The notes below the pieces were generated by a model that saw only the letters and a list, made by a program, of their open reading frames with translations, searched no databases and had not been told where the DNA came from. The translations under genes and the position numbers were made by a program. A stretch of DNA of 64,000 nt from Verrucomicrobiota bacterium. GTDB taxonomy: Bacteria; Verrucomicrobiota; Verrucomicrobiia; CAIQCK01. The stretch is taken from contig JACRQF010000010.1 in assembly GCA_016222825.1 (NCBI GenBank), forward strand, positions 682,001-746,000, in the 5' to 3' direction. Positions 27,525 to 35,961 of this stretch are shown here, piece after piece. Numbering within the stretch: position 1 is the first letter of the stretch; every line of letters begins with the position of its first letter.

Positions 27525-27852
27525 AATCGTCCCTACGGGACTCACTGATTTCTGCAACCACAGTTCCCGCCAGTGAACTGGCGGGCTATTTTCGATTGTC
27601 CCTCCGGGACAGGTGTTTGACCCGGTATCCTGGATATTTCACACGTTTCGTAGCCGCCGACGTAAGGAGGCGGAAAGGCTGTGGATGGCAACGCGTCCGC
27701 CTCCTTACGTCGGCGGCTACAGCCTATCGGCGTTTCGTGCAGCGTGTGAAATATGCGGGTCATCGTCCCGTCAGGGACGAGGCGACAATAGCCCGGCGTT
27801 TTTAACGCAGGGAATACGGTCAGGATCCAAGCGGAGTCCCGTAGGGACGATT
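27525..27852. repeat. Nested composite palindrome of 328 bp
   Basis: The outer arms AATCGTCCCTACGGGACTC (27525-27543) and its exact complement (27834-27852) are perfect over 19 bp. Inside them ATATTTCACACG pairs with CGTGTGAAATAT (27743-27754). Innermost, a perfect 25-bp arm at 27650-27674 pairs with 27696-27720 around GTAGCCGCCGACGTAAGG. No open frame in it has protein character. The stretch 27398-27901 between two genes is therefore repeat DNA, apparently built by successive insertion of one palindrome into another. Confidence 0.85.
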
Positions 27853-27880
27853 GAACGGTTTGGACGACGCGCCCGACATT

Positions 27881-27906
27881 CCGCCGGCAGGGATGTCGGC
27901 GCTACG
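27881..27906. repeat. Short REP-like palindrome (copy B)
   Basis: GCCGGCAGGGATGTCGGCGC followed by TACGG, relative of the palindrome at 21986-22011. Its end overlaps the stop codon end of the WbpP/GalE-like gene. Confidence 0.65.
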
Positions 27907-28837
27907 GCTGGCGGAACCACTCGACGGTGCGACGGAGTCCCTCGGCCAGTTCGACACGCGGCGTGCCGTCAAGGAGGCGATGGGCCTTCGTGATGTCGGC
28001 CAGCGAGTGCAACACGTCGCCGGGCCGCGGCGGAGCGTAGGCGGGGGCGATGGCGGTGCCGAGAATGCTGTTGAGGGTGGCGATGAGTTCGTTGACGCTG
28101 ATGCGGCGTCCGCCGGCGATGTTGAAGACCTGGCCGACGGCTTCGGGGGCGGCGTCCGCGGCGGCGAGGTTGCCATCCACGACGTTGGCGACGTAGGTGA
28201 AGTCGCGCGTCTGCTCGCCGTCGCCGAACACGGTGGGCGCGCGGCCCGCAATAAGGCTGGTGATGAACTTGGGAATGGCGGCGGCGTATTCGGACTGCGG
28301 GTCCTGGCGCGGGCCATAGACGTTGAAGTAGCGGAGGCTGACGGTCTGGAGGCCGTAGGCGCGGGTGAAGAGCGCGCAGTATTGCTCGCCAATGAGTTTG
28401 TGCAGGCCGTAGGGGGAGATGGGCGTCGGGGTCATGTCCTCGCGCTTCGGCAGGGTCGGCGAGTCGCCATAGACGGCGGAGGAACTGGTGAAGACCACGC
28501 GCTGGACGCGGGCGTCGCGCGCGGCCATGAGGACGTTGAGGGTGCCGTTGACGTTGATGTCGTGGGAGGTCACCGGGTCGGCGACGGACTTGGGCACGCT
28601 CGGCAGCGCGGCGAGGTGGAAGACGACGCGGATGCCGGTCATGGCGCGGGCGACGGCGGCGCGGTCGCGGATGTCATCGCGGATGATCTCGGCGTGGTCG
28701 CCCCAATCGCGGAGGTTGGCCTCGCGGCCGCTGGAGAAGTTGTCGAGGATGCGGACGGATTTGCCGTCGCGCACGAGCCGCTCGGCGAGATGCCCGCCGA
28801 TGAAGCCGGCGCCGCCAGTAACAAGGTATTCAGACAT
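27902..28837 (-). CDS. NAD-dependent epimerase/dehydratase, WbpP/GalE-like
   Basis: 311 residues. Rossmann motif GGAGFIGGHLAE (residues 8-19), catalytic Y143 and K147 in SPYGLHKLIGEQYC, SSSAVYG before them, and SLRYFNVYGPRQDP after. The pattern is that of UDP-N-acetylglucosamine/UDP-glucose 4-epimerases of the WbpP group. It uses NAD to invert C4 of a UDP-sugar for O-antigen, capsule or exopolysaccharide. It lies 36 bp downstream of ugd on the same strand, and that gap is entirely a 7-bp repeat array. Expected cytoplasmic, soluble. Confidence 0.88.
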   Translation of the reverse strand: MSEYLVTGGAGFIGGHLAERLVRDGKSVRILDNFSSGREANLRDWGDHAEIIRDDIRDRAAVARAMTGIRVVFHLAALPSVPKSVADPVTSHDINVNGTLNVLMAARDARVQRVVFTSSSAVYGDSPTLPKREDMTPTPISPYGLHKLIGEQYCALFTRAYGLQTVSLRYFNVYGPRQDPQSEYAAAIPKFITSLIAGRAPTVFGDGEQTRDFTYVANVVDGNLAAADAAPEAVGQVFNIAGGRRISVNELIATLNSILGTAIAPAYAPPRPGDVLHSLADITKAHRLLDGTPRVELAEGLRRTVEWFRQP

Positions 28838-28844
28838 GAGGAGC

Positions 28845-28875
28845 GTGAGAGGTGAAGAGTGAAACGTGAAGGGTC
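28845..28875 (+). repeat. Heptamer array, unit GTGAARR, filling the ugd-epimerase gap
   Basis: GTGAGAG, GTGAAGA, GTGAAAC, GTGAAGG and GTC in tandem. It covers the whole intergenic gap and runs into the ugd stop codon (28874-28876 on the minus strand). No ribosome site other than the array itself is available to the epimerase gene. Confidence 0.85.
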
Positions 28876-30163
28876 AGCGGCCGACGCTGATGTAGGTGAA
28901 GCCGAGGTTCTTCATCGTCACCGGGTCGAGGAGATTGCGGCCGTCGAAGAGCGTCGGATGCGCCATCACGGATTTGATCTTGCCGAAGTCGAGGTTCTTG
29001 AACTCGTCCCACTCGGTGGCGATGATCATCGCGTCGGCGCCGCGCGCGGCTTCGCAGGGATCGGGACAAAGCGTGACGTTCGGCAGGAGAGGCCGGGCCT
29101 TCTCCATCGCCTGGGGGTCGTAGGCGCGGATGTGAGCGCCTTCCTTCTGGAGCGCGAGGACGAGGTCCACGGCCGGCGAACAGCGGACGTCGTCGGTGTT
29201 GGACTTGAAGGCGAGGCCGAGGACGGCGATGACCTTGTCCTGCAACACCCAGAGCGTGTCCTGGATGCGCTTGACGAAACGCTGGAGCTGGTCGCTGTTG
29301 ATGCGCTGGACTTCCTTGAGCAGGCGGAAGTCGTAGCCGAGTTCCTGGGCAATGGCGACGAAGGCGGAGATGTCCTTCGGGAAACAGGAGCCGCCGTAGC
29401 CGAGGCCGGCGTTGAGGAAGGCGCGGCCGATGCGCTTGTCCATGCCGATGCCGTCCACGACCTGCTGGATGTTGGCGTGGCTGGCCTCGCAAAGCGCGGA
29501 GAGGGCGTTGGCGTAGGAGATCTTGAGGGCCAGGAAGGAGTTCGAGGCGTGCTTGATGAGTTCGGCGGAGTTGATGTCGGTGACGATGATGGGGGCGTTG
29601 AACGGCGCGTAAACCTCCCGCATCGTGGCAACGGGCCGCTGGCTGGCAACGCCGACGACAATGCGCTCCGGTTTCATCTGGTCCTCGACGGCGCAGCCCT
29701 CGCGCATGAACTCCGGGTTGCTGACAACGTCGAAGTCCACGCCGGCCTTGTTGTAGCGCTTGATACTCTCGGCAACCTTGAGGCCGGTTTTGACCGGCAC
29801 GGTGCTCTTGTCCACGATGATGCGGTATTCGGTCATCGCACCGGCCACGTCGCGGGCGACGCGCTCGACAAAGCGCATGTCCACGGAGCCGTCGGGCCTC
29901 GGCGGCGTGGGCACACCGATGAAGATGACGTGGCCGTGGCGCACGCCTTCGGCGGTGTCGGTGGTGAAACGGAGGCGGCGGGCGGCGACGTTGCTGTGGA
30001 CAAGCGATTCGAGGCCCGGCTCGTAGATGGGGATGTGGCCCGCCTGCAACATGGCGATCTTCGCGGGGTCGTTGTCCACGCAGAGAACGTCGTGGCCTTT
30101 CTCGGCAAAACAAGTGCCGGTGACGAGTCCGACATAACCGGTGCCAATGATAGTGAGCTTCAT
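28874..30163 (-). CDS. ugd: UDP-glucose 6-dehydrogenase
   Basis: 429 residues, the usual length. N-terminal NAD-binding motif GTGYVGLVTGTCFAEKGHD, central helix hinge NAELIKHASNSFLALKISYAN type (here starting NSAELIKHASNSF), catalytic C260 in GYGGSCFPKD, and C-terminal UDP-binding region with GLAFKSNTDDVR. It oxidises UDP-glucose twice to UDP-glucuronate, giving uronic acids for surface polysaccharide. It lies upstream of the WbpP/GalE-like gene and 42 bp downstream of lptD on the same strand, so these form an envelope operon. Confidence 0.95.
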   Translation of the reverse strand: MKLTIIGTGYVGLVTGTCFAEKGHDVLCVDNDPAKIAMLQAGHIPIYEPGLESLVHSNVAARRLRFTTDTAEGVRHGHVIFIGVPTPPRPDGSVDMRFVERVARDVAGAMTEYRIIVDKSTVPVKTGLKVAESIKRYNKAGVDFDVVSNPEFMREGCAVEDQMKPERIVVGVASQRPVATMREVYAPFNAPIIVTDINSAELIKHASNSFLALKISYANALSALCEASHANIQQVVDGIGMDKRIGRAFLNAGLGYGGSCFPKDISAFVAIAQELGYDFRLLKEVQRINSDQLQRFVKRIQDTLWVLQDKVIAVLGLAFKSNTDDVRCSPAVDLVLALQKEGAHIRAYDPQAMEKARPLLPNVTLCPDPCEAARGADAMIIATEWDEFKNLDFGKIKSVMAHPTLFDGRNLLDPVTMKNLGFTYISVGR

Positions 30164-30205
30164 ACTTCGAGGCGTGTTGAGAGTTTCGATCTGAAGAAGC
30201 CGGAG

Positions 30206-32497
30206 CTACTGGCCGGCGTGTATTCGCATCGCCGGCAACGCCTTCAAGGCGCAGGCGAGGTAAATCGTGTATTCACTGACCCCATTGCCAAATTCCTGGT
30301 TGCTAAGATTCAGCGAAACCTCCCAGTCGTGAAGGTCGCGGATGATGGAATACTCCTGCATGTAGGCGCGGTCAACCGCGGTGTCTATGGCATACATGGC
30401 CCGGACTGCCCAGTTCTCCGTGATCGCGAGATGGCCGATGAAACTGTAGAAATCGCTACTGCCGCCGAAGATGCCATCCACGTCATCCACGTATCGCCGG
30501 GAGAGAGCGATCTCCCACTTGCGCTCCTTGATGAACCGGATGGCGGCATTGGCCTCCAGCAGGTCGCCCTTGCTGGAGACGCGGCTGTCGAAATCGAGGA
30601 TGAGCCACTTGAACGGCCGCGCTTCCATCTCGCTGTAGATGTCGCTGACGCTTCGCTGGTTCTTGAGCAGCCCGGACTGGGTCAGATACGGATAACTCGT
30701 GCCGCGCCACTCGCCATAGACGTTCACGTTGACGAAATCCTCGCTCACGCCATCGCGCTTGGTCTGGAGTTTGTTGCGGACGCCGGCGCGGACGGTCTTC
30801 ATGCGGTCAATCGCGTCAATCTGGTCGAATGCCGGGAAATCGTTGGGCAGCAGGCGCGTGGTGGCGAGGTTGCGGTCGAAGCGGCCGGAGGTGTCGAACT
30901 GGTAGAAGTTGCCCGGCCGGGTGTCCGGCGTCGGGATGTAAGCGCCGTCCACAACAGGCTGGATGATGTGCCGCACGCCATGCACGTCCCAGAACGTGTC
31001 GTTCACATCATAGACACGCGACATCTTGAACGACGTTTCGAGGCCGAGCGGGAACGCCACGCGGCCGTCCTGCGGGCCGCCGTCGGTGAATCCCGGCGCG
31101 GGGCTGCCGCCGCGTGTCCGGCTATACCACGTCTGGCGCACGCCGGCGCGCGGCGTCACCGACAGCCATCCGAAATACATCTGTGGGTAGCTGAGCTGGT
31201 GCAGCCAGTCGAACCGCGTGACGTTGTAGTCGTCCTGGACCGTTGAGAACGGAATCAGCGGATTGATGAAGCTGTTGGAGTCTATGGTGGAGAAGTGCTT
31301 CTGAAGATGCGCGAAGGTGAGCGAGCCGTCGTAGTAGATCGGCGAGCCAAAGAGCTGCTGACGCTTCACGTCAATCGCCAGTTCCGGAATCTGCTCGGTG
31401 GTGGTAAACACGGTGTTCACCGGTGGCCGCACCCAGACGGACATCATGTAGCCCGGATCGTATTTCTCGACCTCCAGCGTGCTCTGCGGCTGCGCCTCGT
31501 TCCGGAACTCGTCGCGGAAGAAGTCCTCAATCACCCGCGAGTCGCTCTGCTTTTTCACGTTCGCCTTGAACGTGATGTCCTCGCGCAACTGCGTCTGGTT
31601 CTGCCAAGCCACGCGGTAGCGGCTCTTCGGCACCGTCTCGTAGGGGTTCACCCAAGACTGGCTGTTGGGCCGGATGTCGTGGGCGAAGTAGGTCACCAGT
31701 TTCCCGCTGCCAAGAACCTTGTCGCGGTAGTTCATGTCCACACCGCCGGCGAAGCCGCGTTTCACGCGATAGTCGGCGTGGTAGGCGCCGGAAAGCTGTT
31801 CGTCGAGATACCAATTATAAGCGGTCAGCAGGTAAGGACCGAAACGGCTGTTCGCGCCCGGCTCAATGTCGAAGCTCTGGCGATCGTTTTTCAGCGAACG
31901 GCTGATGTGGGGCAGGTAGAAGAGCGGCACATCGTTCACCCTCAGCGTCACGCCTTGCGCCACGACCTTGTCGCCCGGATAGAAGTCCACGCTGCGTGCG
32001 TGCAGCCCCCAGTGCGGTTTCGGCTCGTCGCATGTTGTGACGAGGCCGTTCTTGACGACATACTTCGGCCCGACCTTCTCGACCTTCTCGCCGTGGACAA
32101 ACCACGGGTAATTGAACGCGCGGCTCTTGTCCAGGATCGTCTGGCCGGTGTCGAAGTTGTAGTAGAGGTGCTCGCAAATCCACTGCGTCAGGCCCTGGTA
32201 AAGATGGACGTTGCCTTCCGCCCAGAGGTCGCGCGTGACGCTGTTATAACGGACGCGGTCGGCCGTCAACCGCACGGAGCCACGCGTCAAGACCACGTCC
32301 TTCTCGGCGTAGGCGATGTTCGTGGTCTGGTCCAGCCGCAACGTGCCGTCCTCCGCGACCTCGATCTTGACCTCGGCTTTGGGGTCGGATTTCGCGGGCG
32401 GCGGCGCCGATGGCGACGCGGCGAAGCCGTGCGACGCCAGCAGCAAAGTGGCGAGGCACCAGCCTCGAATGCTCCCTGTCAGAGGTGTAGCAAACAC
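30206..32497 (-). CDS. lptD: LPS-assembly protein LptD
   Basis: 763 residues from the GTG at 32497 with a signal peptide (WCLATLLLASHGFA). Residues about 45-230 are an OstA/LptA-type beta-jellyroll (AEKDVVLTRGSVRLTADRVRYN, in parts) with repeated DxxxGxVxL turns, and the rest is a long beta-barrel rich in alternating aromatic strands (YHADYRVKRGFAGGVDMNYR type). Together with an LptE partner it inserts lipopolysaccharide in the outer membrane. This directly supports a Gram-negative envelope with LPS. The conserved disulfide cysteines of the enterobacterial protein are not evident, apart from two near residues 109 and 157. Confidence 0.87.
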   Translation of the reverse strand: MFATPLTGSIRGWCLATLLLASHGFAASPSAPPPAKSDPKAEVKIEVAEDGTLRLDQTTNIAYAEKDVVLTRGSVRLTADRVRYNSVTRDLWAEGNVHLYQGLTQWICEHLYYNFDTGQTILDKSRAFNYPWFVHGEKVEKVGPKYVVKNGLVTTCDEPKPHWGLHARSVDFYPGDKVVAQGVTLRVNDVPLFYLPHISRSLKNDRQSFDIEPGANSRFGPYLLTAYNWYLDEQLSGAYHADYRVKRGFAGGVDMNYRDKVLGSGKLVTYFAHDIRPNSQSWVNPYETVPKSRYRVAWQNQTQLREDITFKANVKKQSDSRVIEDFFRDEFRNEAQPQSTLEVEKYDPGYMMSVWVRPPVNTVFTTTEQIPELAIDVKRQQLFGSPIYYDGSLTFAHLQKHFSTIDSNSFINPLIPFSTVQDDYNVTRFDWLHQLSYPQMYFGWLSVTPRAGVRQTWYSRTRGGSPAPGFTDGGPQDGRVAFPLGLETSFKMSRVYDVNDTFWDVHGVRHIIQPVVDGAYIPTPDTRPGNFYQFDTSGRFDRNLATTRLLPNDFPAFDQIDAIDRMKTVRAGVRNKLQTKRDGVSEDFVNVNVYGEWRGTSYPYLTQSGLLKNQRSVSDIYSEMEARPFKWLILDFDSRVSSKGDLLEANAAIRFIKERKWEIALSRRYVDDVDGIFGGSSDFYSFIGHLAITENWAVRAMYAIDTAVDRAYMQEYSIIRDLHDWEVSLNLSNQEFGNGVSEYTIYLACALKALPAMRIHAGQ

Positions 32498-32575
32498 GAT
32501 GATGTTACCTATCAGAAGCCTTTTGCCGCTGGCAATAGAAAACAGTCTGCGCTGCCGGCGCGCAACGGCGTTCTC

Positions 32576-33259
32576 TCAGCTTGTGGGGCGGAAGATGGCC
32601 GTGCCGATGCGCACCATCGTCGCGCCTTCCTCGATGGCGGCCTCGAAATCGTTGGTCATGCCCATCGAAAGCTCCGGCAGCGGAATGCCGTGCTGCTGCT
32701 GGAGCCGGTCGCGCAGCTCCCGCAACGCGCGGAACACCGGCCTCGCGTCCTGCGGATCCTCGAAGAACGGCGCCATCGTCATCAGACCCTGGATTTCCAG
32801 CCGGCGCAGCGAGTTCAACTCCGCCAGCGCCGCCATGACCTCGTCCGGCTTGAAGCCAAACTTGGTGCTCTCACCGGACACGTTGCATTCCAACAACACG
32901 GCCAGCGTGCGGCTCGCGCGGCCGGCGCATTGGTCGAGTTCGCGCGCCAGCCGGACGCTGTCCACCGACTGGACCATGTGAAACAATTCCACGGCCTCGC
33001 GCGCCTTGTTCGTTTGCAGGTGGCCGATGAAGTGCCACTTCAGCTTCCCCGGCAGTTCCGGAATCTTCGCCTTCGCCTCCTGGATGCGGCTCTCGCCAAA
33101 CACCGTCAGACCCTCGGCCACCGCCTCGCGCACGACCTCCGGCGGATGCGTCTTGCTGACCGCGATGAGTTGGACATCAGCGGCGCTCCGGCCGGCGCGT
33201 CCTGCCGCGGTTTCGATGCGGGCGCGAACGGCGGCGATGTTCTCGGCAATCGTTGGCAT
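32576..33259 (-). CDS. YggS-family pyridoxal-phosphate homeostasis protein
   Basis: 227 residues. PLP lysine K36 in LIAVSKTHPPE, WHFIGHLQTNK, NVSGESTKFGF and the C-terminal phosphate-binding signature MGMTNDFEAAIEEGATMVRIG are all present. It is a fold-III PLP carrier of the cytoplasm with no known catalysis that keeps vitamin B6 and amino-acid pools balanced. The gene starts nine bases after the end of the small secreted protein gene, so the two are probably cotranscribed, ahead of lptD. Confidence 0.95.
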   Translation of the reverse strand: MPTIAENIAAVRARIETAAGRAGRSAADVQLIAVSKTHPPEVVREAVAEGLTVFGESRIQEAKAKIPELPGKLKWHFIGHLQTNKAREAVELFHMVQSVDSVRLARELDQCAGRASRTLAVLLECNVSGESTKFGFKPDEVMAALAELNSLRRLEIQGLMTMAPFFEDPQDARPVFRALRELRDRLQQQHGIPLPELSMGMTNDFEAAIEEGATMVRIGTAIFRPTS

Positions 33260-33268
33260 GGGGTGGTT

Positions 33269-33622
33269 CTAGTTGATGTGTTTGACGACATGGACGACCT
33301 GTTTCAGGATTCGCCCCTCGCGGGTCCTGACGTAGGTGACCAGCACGTGGTTGCCGGGCTTGAAATCCGCGGCGCTCTTGATCGCGCCCTTCTCCCCAAA
33401 TCTGCTTTCCATAGTGATGGTGAACTTTATTTCCTCGCCCTTCCCCGCGCGCAGGATGAGCGCCTTCTCGTCACAGCTAACAACACTGCCTCTGATCTGC
33501 TGCGGCTTCGGCGGCACTGACTTTGCCCCGGCGGCAAGCGTCTCCGTCACTGGCAATCCACATAGGAACGCGAGCACCCAGCCGCTCAGCATCCGCGTAA
33601 ACAGTCTGTTCATCGTTCTCAT
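33269..33622 (-). CDS. Small secreted protein of unknown function
   Basis: 117 residues from the ATG at 33622, fixed by a GGAGG at 33629-33633 (minus strand) with six-base spacing; the frame is open further upstream without a ribosome site. A signal peptide (MLSGWVLAFLCGLPVTETLA) precedes a compact domain with GSVVSCDEKALILRAGKGEEIKF pattern in parts and a KPGNHVLVTYV strand, which resembles small OB/SH3-like beta-barrels such as DUF5666 proteins. Function unknown. Adjacent to yggS on the same strand. Confidence 0.72.
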   Translation of the reverse strand: MRTMNRLFTRMLSGWVLAFLCGLPVTETLAAGAKSVPPKPQQIRGSVVSCDEKALILRAGKGEEIKFTITMESRFGEKGAIKSAADFKPGNHVLVTYVRTREGRILKQVVHVVKHIN

Positions 33623-33628
33623 GGGCAA

Positions 33629-33633
33629 CCTCC
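33629..33633 (-). promoter_or_regulatory. Ribosome site that decides the start at 33622
   Basis: GGAGG on the minus strand, six bases before ATG 33622. It argues against longer starts in the same frame. Confidence 0.7.
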
Positions 33634-33752
33634 AACCTGTCTCAAAAGCGCCGTGACATGGCGGCATGGTAGCGCAATCCCTGCGAAAGGTGAATTCTGA
33701 AACCGCATCGGCGATCCGCGCCTGGGAGCGGGCGCGTGACGAGCGCCGCGGG

Positions 33753-34172
33753 CTACTTTCCAAAAAACTCCATCACCGCGTCGTCCATTTGCAGATTGAA
33801 CACCCGCCAGCGGTCCGCCGGCCGGTAGAAGACAATCCGCCAGCGCACCGGCGCGATGTCCGAGCGTGTGAGGTAGGTGAGACGGCAGAGGTTTTTGCCG
33901 ACATACTCAGCACCCACGGCGTCATATCCGCGCACGGCCCCGTAGCTGTCGAGCATCGCGCGCGTGCGTTCCTCCAGCTTCGCAACATCTTCGAGCTTGG
34001 AGGCAATCCTGCTGCCTTGCAGCAACAACGCATAAGCCTCCCCCACCTTGCCTTCGCGAAGCTGGCCGAAGAACGTCGAACACATCTGCGCCAGTTCCGG
34101 CGGCGCATCCTCCGCGCCGACGGCCACGGCGCACAACGCGCAAGCGAGAACAAAAGGCAGCGCGGCTCTCAT
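33753..34172 (-). CDS. Small secreted protein of unknown function
   Basis: 139 residues. Signal peptide MRAALPFVLACALCAVAVG, then a helix-rich region (ELAQMCSTFFGQLREGKVGEAY) and a strand-rich end (RWRIVFYRPADRWRVFNLQM). The layout resembles small NTF2-like or DUF4019/DUF3887 secreted domains, but I cannot assign it. The start overlaps the stop of the metallo-beta-lactamase-like gene (ATGA), so the two are translationally coupled and probably functionally linked. Confidence 0.72.
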   Translation of the reverse strand: MRAALPFVLACALCAVAVGAEDAPPELAQMCSTFFGQLREGKVGEAYALLLQGSRIASKLEDVAKLEERTRAMLDSYGAVRGYDAVGAEYVGKNLCRLTYLTRSDIAPVRWRIVFYRPADRWRVFNLQMDDAVMEFFGK

Positions 34173-34822
34173 TCGACTTCCGCCACCTTGAACTTCCGGC
34201 TTCCGCTGCTTTCCAACAACGCTTCCAAGCGCTTCTTCGCATCGCGCACGATCGGCTGCCCGTGGGCAAACGTCATCATCTCGAAATCAAACTTCAGCAG
34301 CTTGCGCAGCGACTGTCGCGACTGCCTCGGGTCCATCGCGTATTTGTCCGGGAGGAACGCCATGCCGCGTTCGGGATCGAGGTTCACCAACGCATCGCCG
34401 ACGGCCACGATGCCGCCATTCTTTGGCGTGTAGAACACCGTTTCGCCCGCGGTGGCGCCGGGCACATGGATGGCCACCAGCCCCCCCGGCAGTTCGTCGG
34501 CGTCCTTGAAGTAATCGTTGGCGTCAATCTCCATGTCCGCCTTGGCGGCCTCGTGCGCCCAGATCGGGATGCGCATGTTCTCGCGCAACGAAAGCGCGGC
34601 CCGTTCGTGGTTGGAGTTGGTCAGCAAGACAAACGCCCGGCTGGCGGGACCGACGATCTTGTTCATCGCGGACATGGTCAGCGGCACCGGATCAATGAAG
34701 ACAACCTCCGGCTCTTCACGAAAAGCCGCTGACGACAGCGTCGTCTTCAGCTCATCGGAATACTTCTCCCAGTAAAAACTCTCTGGGGCAAATCGTTGAA
34801 CTTCTGTCGCAAACCGCTTCAT
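34169..34822 (-). CDS. Metallo-beta-lactamase-fold protein with a degenerate metal site
   Basis: 217 residues from the ATG at 34822, preceded by a GGGTGGG run; a GTG twelve bases earlier is possible. The fold pattern follows MBL hydrolases: VVFIDPVPL, FVLLTNSNHERAAL, IPIWAHEAAKADMEI, AIHVPGATAGETVFY, GIVAVGDALVN. The HxHxDH site is replaced by NSNHER, so the first metal site is lost; AHE and the later aspartate remain. It is probably a non-hydrolytic relative, or it binds one metal. It is coupled by ATGA overlap to the small secreted protein. Confidence 0.7.
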   Translation of the reverse strand: MKRFATEVQRFAPESFYWEKYSDELKTTLSSAAFREEPEVVFIDPVPLTMSAMNKIVGPASRAFVLLTNSNHERAALSLRENMRIPIWAHEAAKADMEIDANDYFKDADELPGGLVAIHVPGATAGETVFYTPKNGGIVAVGDALVNLDPERGMAFLPDKYAMDPRQSRQSLRKLLKFDFEMMTFAHGQPIVRDAKKRLEALLESSGSRKFKVAEVE

Positions 34823-34998
34823 CGGCCCACCCAACACCCTTTCTCTTAGTTTTTGTCTGTTTGGTTCACCGGAGTCCAAAAACCCCGCTCTGATTGTTTC
34901 CGCTGCAACACCTCCAACCCAAGACACCCGAAACGATTGCGCAATGTGATGGCGAAGGCAACGAAAAAAACAGAAAAACCTCGCGGTGGCGGACCGAC

Positions 34999-35868
34999 TC
35001 ACTCCACCGCATACCGCTTCTCGGCGTCGTATTTCGCCTGAAGGCCGATGATGCGGTTGAACTCGTCGAACGTCAGCACGCGGCCCAGGTCGCCGCGTGT
35101 CGTCTCCTTGGTCTTGAGGATGCGATAGACCTCCGTCACCGCCTTCGCGGCGGCGTAGAGTCCGGCCAGCGGGCAGACGATCATCTGGAAACCGAGCGTC
35201 TTGAGTTGCCTGCGGGTCAGTTGCGGCGTGACGCCGCGCTCGATCATGTTCGCCACCAGCGGCGGCGGCAGCGCGCGGCCGATCTGGCGCAGTTCCGCCA
35301 CCGACAACGGCGCCTCCACGAAGAGCGCGTCCGCGCCGGCCTTCTTGTAGAGCTTGCAGCGCTCGATGGCCGCATCGAGGCCCAGCGGCTGGCGGGCGTC
35401 GGTGCGCGCCACAATGAACAGGTCGAGCCCGCTCTCCCTGGCCGCGTCGCGCGCGGCGCGGATTTTGTTGGCATGCTCTTCGGCGGCAATCACCTTCTTG
35501 CCGCGCATGTGGCCGCATCGCTTCGGCCAGAGCTGGTCCTCCAGGAACACGCCCGCGGCCCCGGCGTCGAGCAGTTCGCACACGGTGCGCCGGACGTTCA
35601 GCGCGTTGCCGTAGCCCGTGTCGGCGTCCACGATCACCGGCGCGGCCGAGTTCTTGCAAACGCGCCGGGTCGCCTCGGTGATCTCGCCGAGCGAGAGCAG
35701 GCCGAAGTCCGGCTCGCCCAGCGCCGTGGCGCTGACAGAGTAACCGCTGATGAAGATGATCTCGAAGCCGGCCTGGTTGGCGATGCGCGCGCTCAACGCG
35801 TCATACACCCCCGGCATGAGAACGGTGTCGCGCTTGAGCGCGCGGCGGATGATTTGTGCCTTGGTCAT
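34999..35868 (-). CDS. Isocitrate lyase / PEP mutase superfamily enzyme
   Basis: 289 residues, the usual length of 2-methylisocitrate lyase, carboxyPEP mutase and oxaloacetate decarboxylase relatives. The magnesium-binding DADTGYGN begins at residue 81. The flexible catalytic loop is K116-RCGH120, which in methylisocitrate lyases carries the catalytic cysteine. RTDARQPLGLDAAIERCKLY is typical of the family. It probably cleaves or forms a C-C bond of a 2-methylcitrate-like acid, but PEP hydrolase or oxaloacetate decarboxylase activity cannot be excluded without neighbours such as prpC. It is divergent from the large glycosidase-like gene across 93 bp. Confidence 0.9.
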   Translation of the reverse strand: MTKAQIIRRALKRDTVLMPGVYDALSARIANQAGFEIIFISGYSVSATALGEPDFGLLSLGEITEATRRVCKNSAAPVIVDADTGYGNALNVRRTVCELLDAGAAGVFLEDQLWPKRCGHMRGKKVIAAEEHANKIRAARDAARESGLDLFIVARTDARQPLGLDAAIERCKLYKKAGADALFVEAPLSVAELRQIGRALPPPLVANMIERGVTPQLTRRQLKTLGFQMIVCPLAGLYAAAKAVTEVYRILKTKETTRGDLGRVLTFDEFNRIIGLQAKYDAEKRYAVE

Positions 35869-35961
35869 TCTTTGATTATCCCCGGTGCTTGCCGGATTTC
35901 ACGGATATTTTTCAAGTTTTGAGTTTGCCTCCGTTGCGCCCGCCGCTAACACTTCCCGCCG

